A stretch of DNA of 64,000 nt from Polaribacter sejongensis (GTDB lineage: Bacteria > Bacteroidota > Bacteroidia > Flavobacteriales > Flavobacteriaceae): assembly GCF_038024065.1 (NCBI RefSeq), contig NZ_CP150667.1, forward strand, positions 4,037,501 to 4,101,500, in the 5' to 3' direction. Below, one piece after another: positions 61,922 through 64,000 of this stretch; position 1 is the first letter of the stretch; the number at the start of each line of letters is the position of its first letter. The notes under the pieces are model-generated. The model saw nothing but the letters and a program-made list of their open reading frames with translations, was not told the DNA's origin and did not search any database. The translations under genes were made by a program, and so were the position numbers.

Positions 61922-64000
61922 ATGTTTTTACTCAAAATTTTATTTAAAATAGGAGCACCTTTTATGTTCCTATTTTGTTTTTCAGTAAATAGTTACACAC
62001 AATCTTCAGGAATAAAAGGTGTTATTACTGATGAAACCAATACTCCTTTAGAAATGGTTTCTGTAGCATTAATAAGCCCTAAAGATGCTTCTTTTTTAAG
62101 TTATACAACTACAGATTTAAAAGGAACTTTCTTTTTAAAAGACATACCAAAAGATACCGTTATTCTTCAATTAAATTTATTGGGTTTTAAAACATTTTCT
62201 AAAAAAATGATTTACAAAAAACAGTTGATAGATTTAAAAACAATTGTTTTAAAAGAAGATGTTGGACTTTTAGATGAGGTTGTTATTACCGCGGTTGTGC
62301 CTATTCAAATTAAAAAAGATACGGTTAGTTTTAATGCAGATTCTTTTAAAGTTAATTTTGATGACAATATTGATGGTTTATTAAATAAGCTTCCAGGTAT
62401 TGAAATGGAAGAAGGCAAAATTATTGCGCAAGGAACTACGGTTACTAAGATTTTTGTTGATGGAAAAGAATTTTTTGGAGGAGATCCATCCATCTTTTTA
62501 AAAAATATTTCTGCGGATGCAATTGCCAAAATTGAGATAATCGACAAAAATAGTGATGAAGCAGAGTTAACAGGTATTAATGATGGTAATAAAGAAGTTG
62601 TTATTAATTTTACATTAAAAAAGTCGAAAAAAAATAGAGGTTTTGGTAAGGTTGCAGCGGGTTTAGGTTTAGATAACCGATATTTTAGCAATCTAAATTA
62701 CAATCAATTTAATTCTAAATCGCAATTGTCTGTAATTGGTAAGTTTAATAATATTAATGTTACGGGTTCTAATATTCAAGGGTTTTTAGAAAATGCAGAT
62801 GGTATTGCAGATGATTCTAGTGATGATTCTGAAGACGATTTTATAAATCCTCAAAAAAGTTTAAGTGGCTTTTTAAAAACGGTAGTTACAGGTATTAATT
62901 ACGGAAAAGAACTTCGAAAAAAGGAATCTTTTAACGTAGATTATTTTTATAACCTTTCTGAAAATAATGGTGTTTCAGATACAAAAAGAGTGTTCTTTTC
63001 TAATACCAATAACTTTAACTATAGTTCTAAAAACAAGTATTTGAATATTTCAGATAATCATAATTTGAACTTTAATTATGAGAATAAAGCAAATAAAACA
63101 AGTAGTTTACGTATTAAAGGAAAGTTTTTTTCAGACAAGATAAATTCTGATTTAATTAGAGAAGGTTTATTTTTTGACACAATGGATGAGTTGGTGACAA
63201 CAAATACCAATACATCATCAAACTCAAATCTTAAAAAATATGGAAATCTAAATGTAGATTTTTACCGTAAATTACCCAAAAAGGGAAGAAGTTACAGCAC
63301 AAGTTTTAAAGCTGTAATTAACAATTATACTAAAAACAATAATCAGAATACATTTATTGAAACAAACCTTAATAAAACGAATCCGTCTACCACTAATTTT
63401 GAAATTTTAAGAGATGAAGATTTGAGTTCTGCAGATATTTTAGTGAAAGTAAAATATACAGAACCTTTAGGAGGAAATCATTATTTTAATACAGAAGCAT
63501 CTTCAGAAATTTTAACAGGAACAGAAAATACCAATCAAAATAGAAAAACAATAAAAACCACTACAATAGAAGACGCTATAGAATATTATTACAAATATTC
63601 TGAAAATAGTTTTAAAACAAAATTTTCTCATAGCTATAATAAATCTGATTTAAATATATCTACAGGTTTAGAGCTACAAACATTACATCGAAGTTTTGGA
63701 GAAGTTGATGAAATTCAATTTATCAGAGAAAAATTTTATCTAAACCCATCTTTATTTTTTCAATACAAACCCAAAAGAGGTCAGAAATTTAGATTTACAT
63801 ATCGAAAATATATAAAAGCACCGAGAGCAAATCAAGCAAATCCGTTTTATAATGATATAAATCCGTATGCAATTAATACAGGAAACCCAGATTTAAAAAA
63901 CGAAAAAACAAACTCCATATCTGCCACAGCAAATGTGTATGATTTTAATTCGTCATTTAATTTTAATGGTAAAATTCAGTATTCAAATTCTACGGATGCA
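61922..64000 (+). CDS. Outer-membrane beta-barrel protein with carboxypeptidase-like domain, 3'-truncated by window edge
   Basis: The frame opens at the ATG at 61922 and stays open for 693 codons to the window end. A signal peptide (ending NSYTQ) is followed by a carboxypeptidase-regulatory-like domain (IKGVITDETNTPLEMVSVAL), a short plug (LDEVVITA, LLNKLPGIEMEEGKII, KIFVDGKEFFGGDP) and a barrel with many Asn-rich strands. This is the outer_membrane_beta-barrel (TonB-receptor-like, PF14905-type) family and not SusC: the classic SusC plug with IRG/YG.RGA.GV is absent. Substrate unknown; no susD neighbour is visible. It may be unrelated to the locus. Confidence 0.88.
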   Translation, partial: MFLLKILFKIGAPFMFLFCFSVNSYTQSSGIKGVITDETNTPLEMVSVALISPKDASFLSYTTTDLKGTFFLKDIPKDTVILQLNLLGFKTFSKKMIYKKQLIDLKTIVLKEDVGLLDEVVITAVVPIQIKKDTVSFNADSFKVNFDDNIDGLLNKLPGIEMEEGKIIAQGTTVTKIFVDGKEFFGGDPSIFLKNISADAIAKIEIIDKNSDEAELTGINDGNKEVVINFTLKKSKKNRGFGKVAAGLGLDNRYFSNLNYNQFNSKSQLSVIGKFNNINVTGSNIQGFLENADGIADDSSDDSEDDFINPQKSLSGFLKTVVTGINYGKELRKKESFNVDYFYNLSENNGVSDTKRVFFSNTNNFNYSSKNKYLNISDNHNLNFNYENKANKTSSLRIKGKFFSDKINSDLIREGLFFDTMDELVTTNTNTSSNSNLKKYGNLNVDFYRKLPKKGRSYSTSFKAVINNYTKNNNQNTFIETNLNKTNPSTTNFEILRDEDLSSADILVKVKYTEPLGGNHYFNTEASSEILTGTENTNQNRKTIKTTTIEDAIEYYYKYSENSFKTKFSHSYNKSDLNISTGLELQTLHRSFGEVDEIQFIREKFYLNPSLFFQYKPKRGQKFRFTYRKYIKAPRANQANPFYNDINPYAINTGNPDLKNEKTNSISATANVYDFNSSFNFNGKIQYSNSTDA

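Overview
The window comes from a low-GC marine Bacteroidota, most likely a Flavobacteriaceae member of the Polaribacter type. The support is AT-rich coding sequence, SusC/SusD pairs, a hybrid two-component system, a type IX secretion C-terminal domain, many lipoproteins and poor Shine-Dalgarno sites. No rRNA, tRNA, insertion sequence, phage gene or CRISPR array was seen.

Positions 1 to about 14,050 are ordinary chromosome: the 3' end of an S1/P1 nuclease gene, two thioredoxin-fold proteins, a DEAD-box RNA helicase, a DsbD-type reductase, a class V aminotransferase, a flavin monooxygenase that closely resembles trimethylamine monooxygenase (Tmm), an EamA transporter, two GNAT acetyltransferases, a META-domain lipoprotein and an FMN-binding glutamate-synthase-like protein.

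Positions 14,434 to 61,723 form one large polysaccharide utilisation locus (PUL), with every gene on the + strand. It opens with a hybrid two-component sensor/regulator. A tiny unrecognised ORF rich in Ala, Ser and Pro follows, tucked between the regulator and its terminator. Next come two beta-propeller proteins that resemble lambda-carrageenase (GH150-like), eight type I sulfatases, two GH110 alpha-1,3-galactosidases, a GH42-like and a GH2 beta-galactosidase, two SGNH/SASA esterase-like proteins, a type IX-secreted beta-helix protein, two tandem SusC/SusD pairs and a surface glycan-binding lipoprotein. The two susC genes share a 127-bp, about 94% identical leader plus signal-peptide segment.

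The enzyme set fits a heavily sulfated alpha-1,3/beta-1,4-galactan without 3,6-anhydrogalactose, and lambda-carrageenan is the best guess. In this model surface endo-enzymes cut the polymer, SusC/D pairs import oligosaccharides, and sulfatases plus exo-acting galactosidases finish them in the periplasm. No anhydro-galactosidase (GH127/GH129-like), kappa-carrageenase (GH16) or anhydrogalactose catabolic gene was recognised. No sulfatase-maturation enzyme or galactose catabolism gene is present either, so those must lie elsewhere. The window ends inside an outer-membrane beta-barrel gene (61,922 onward).
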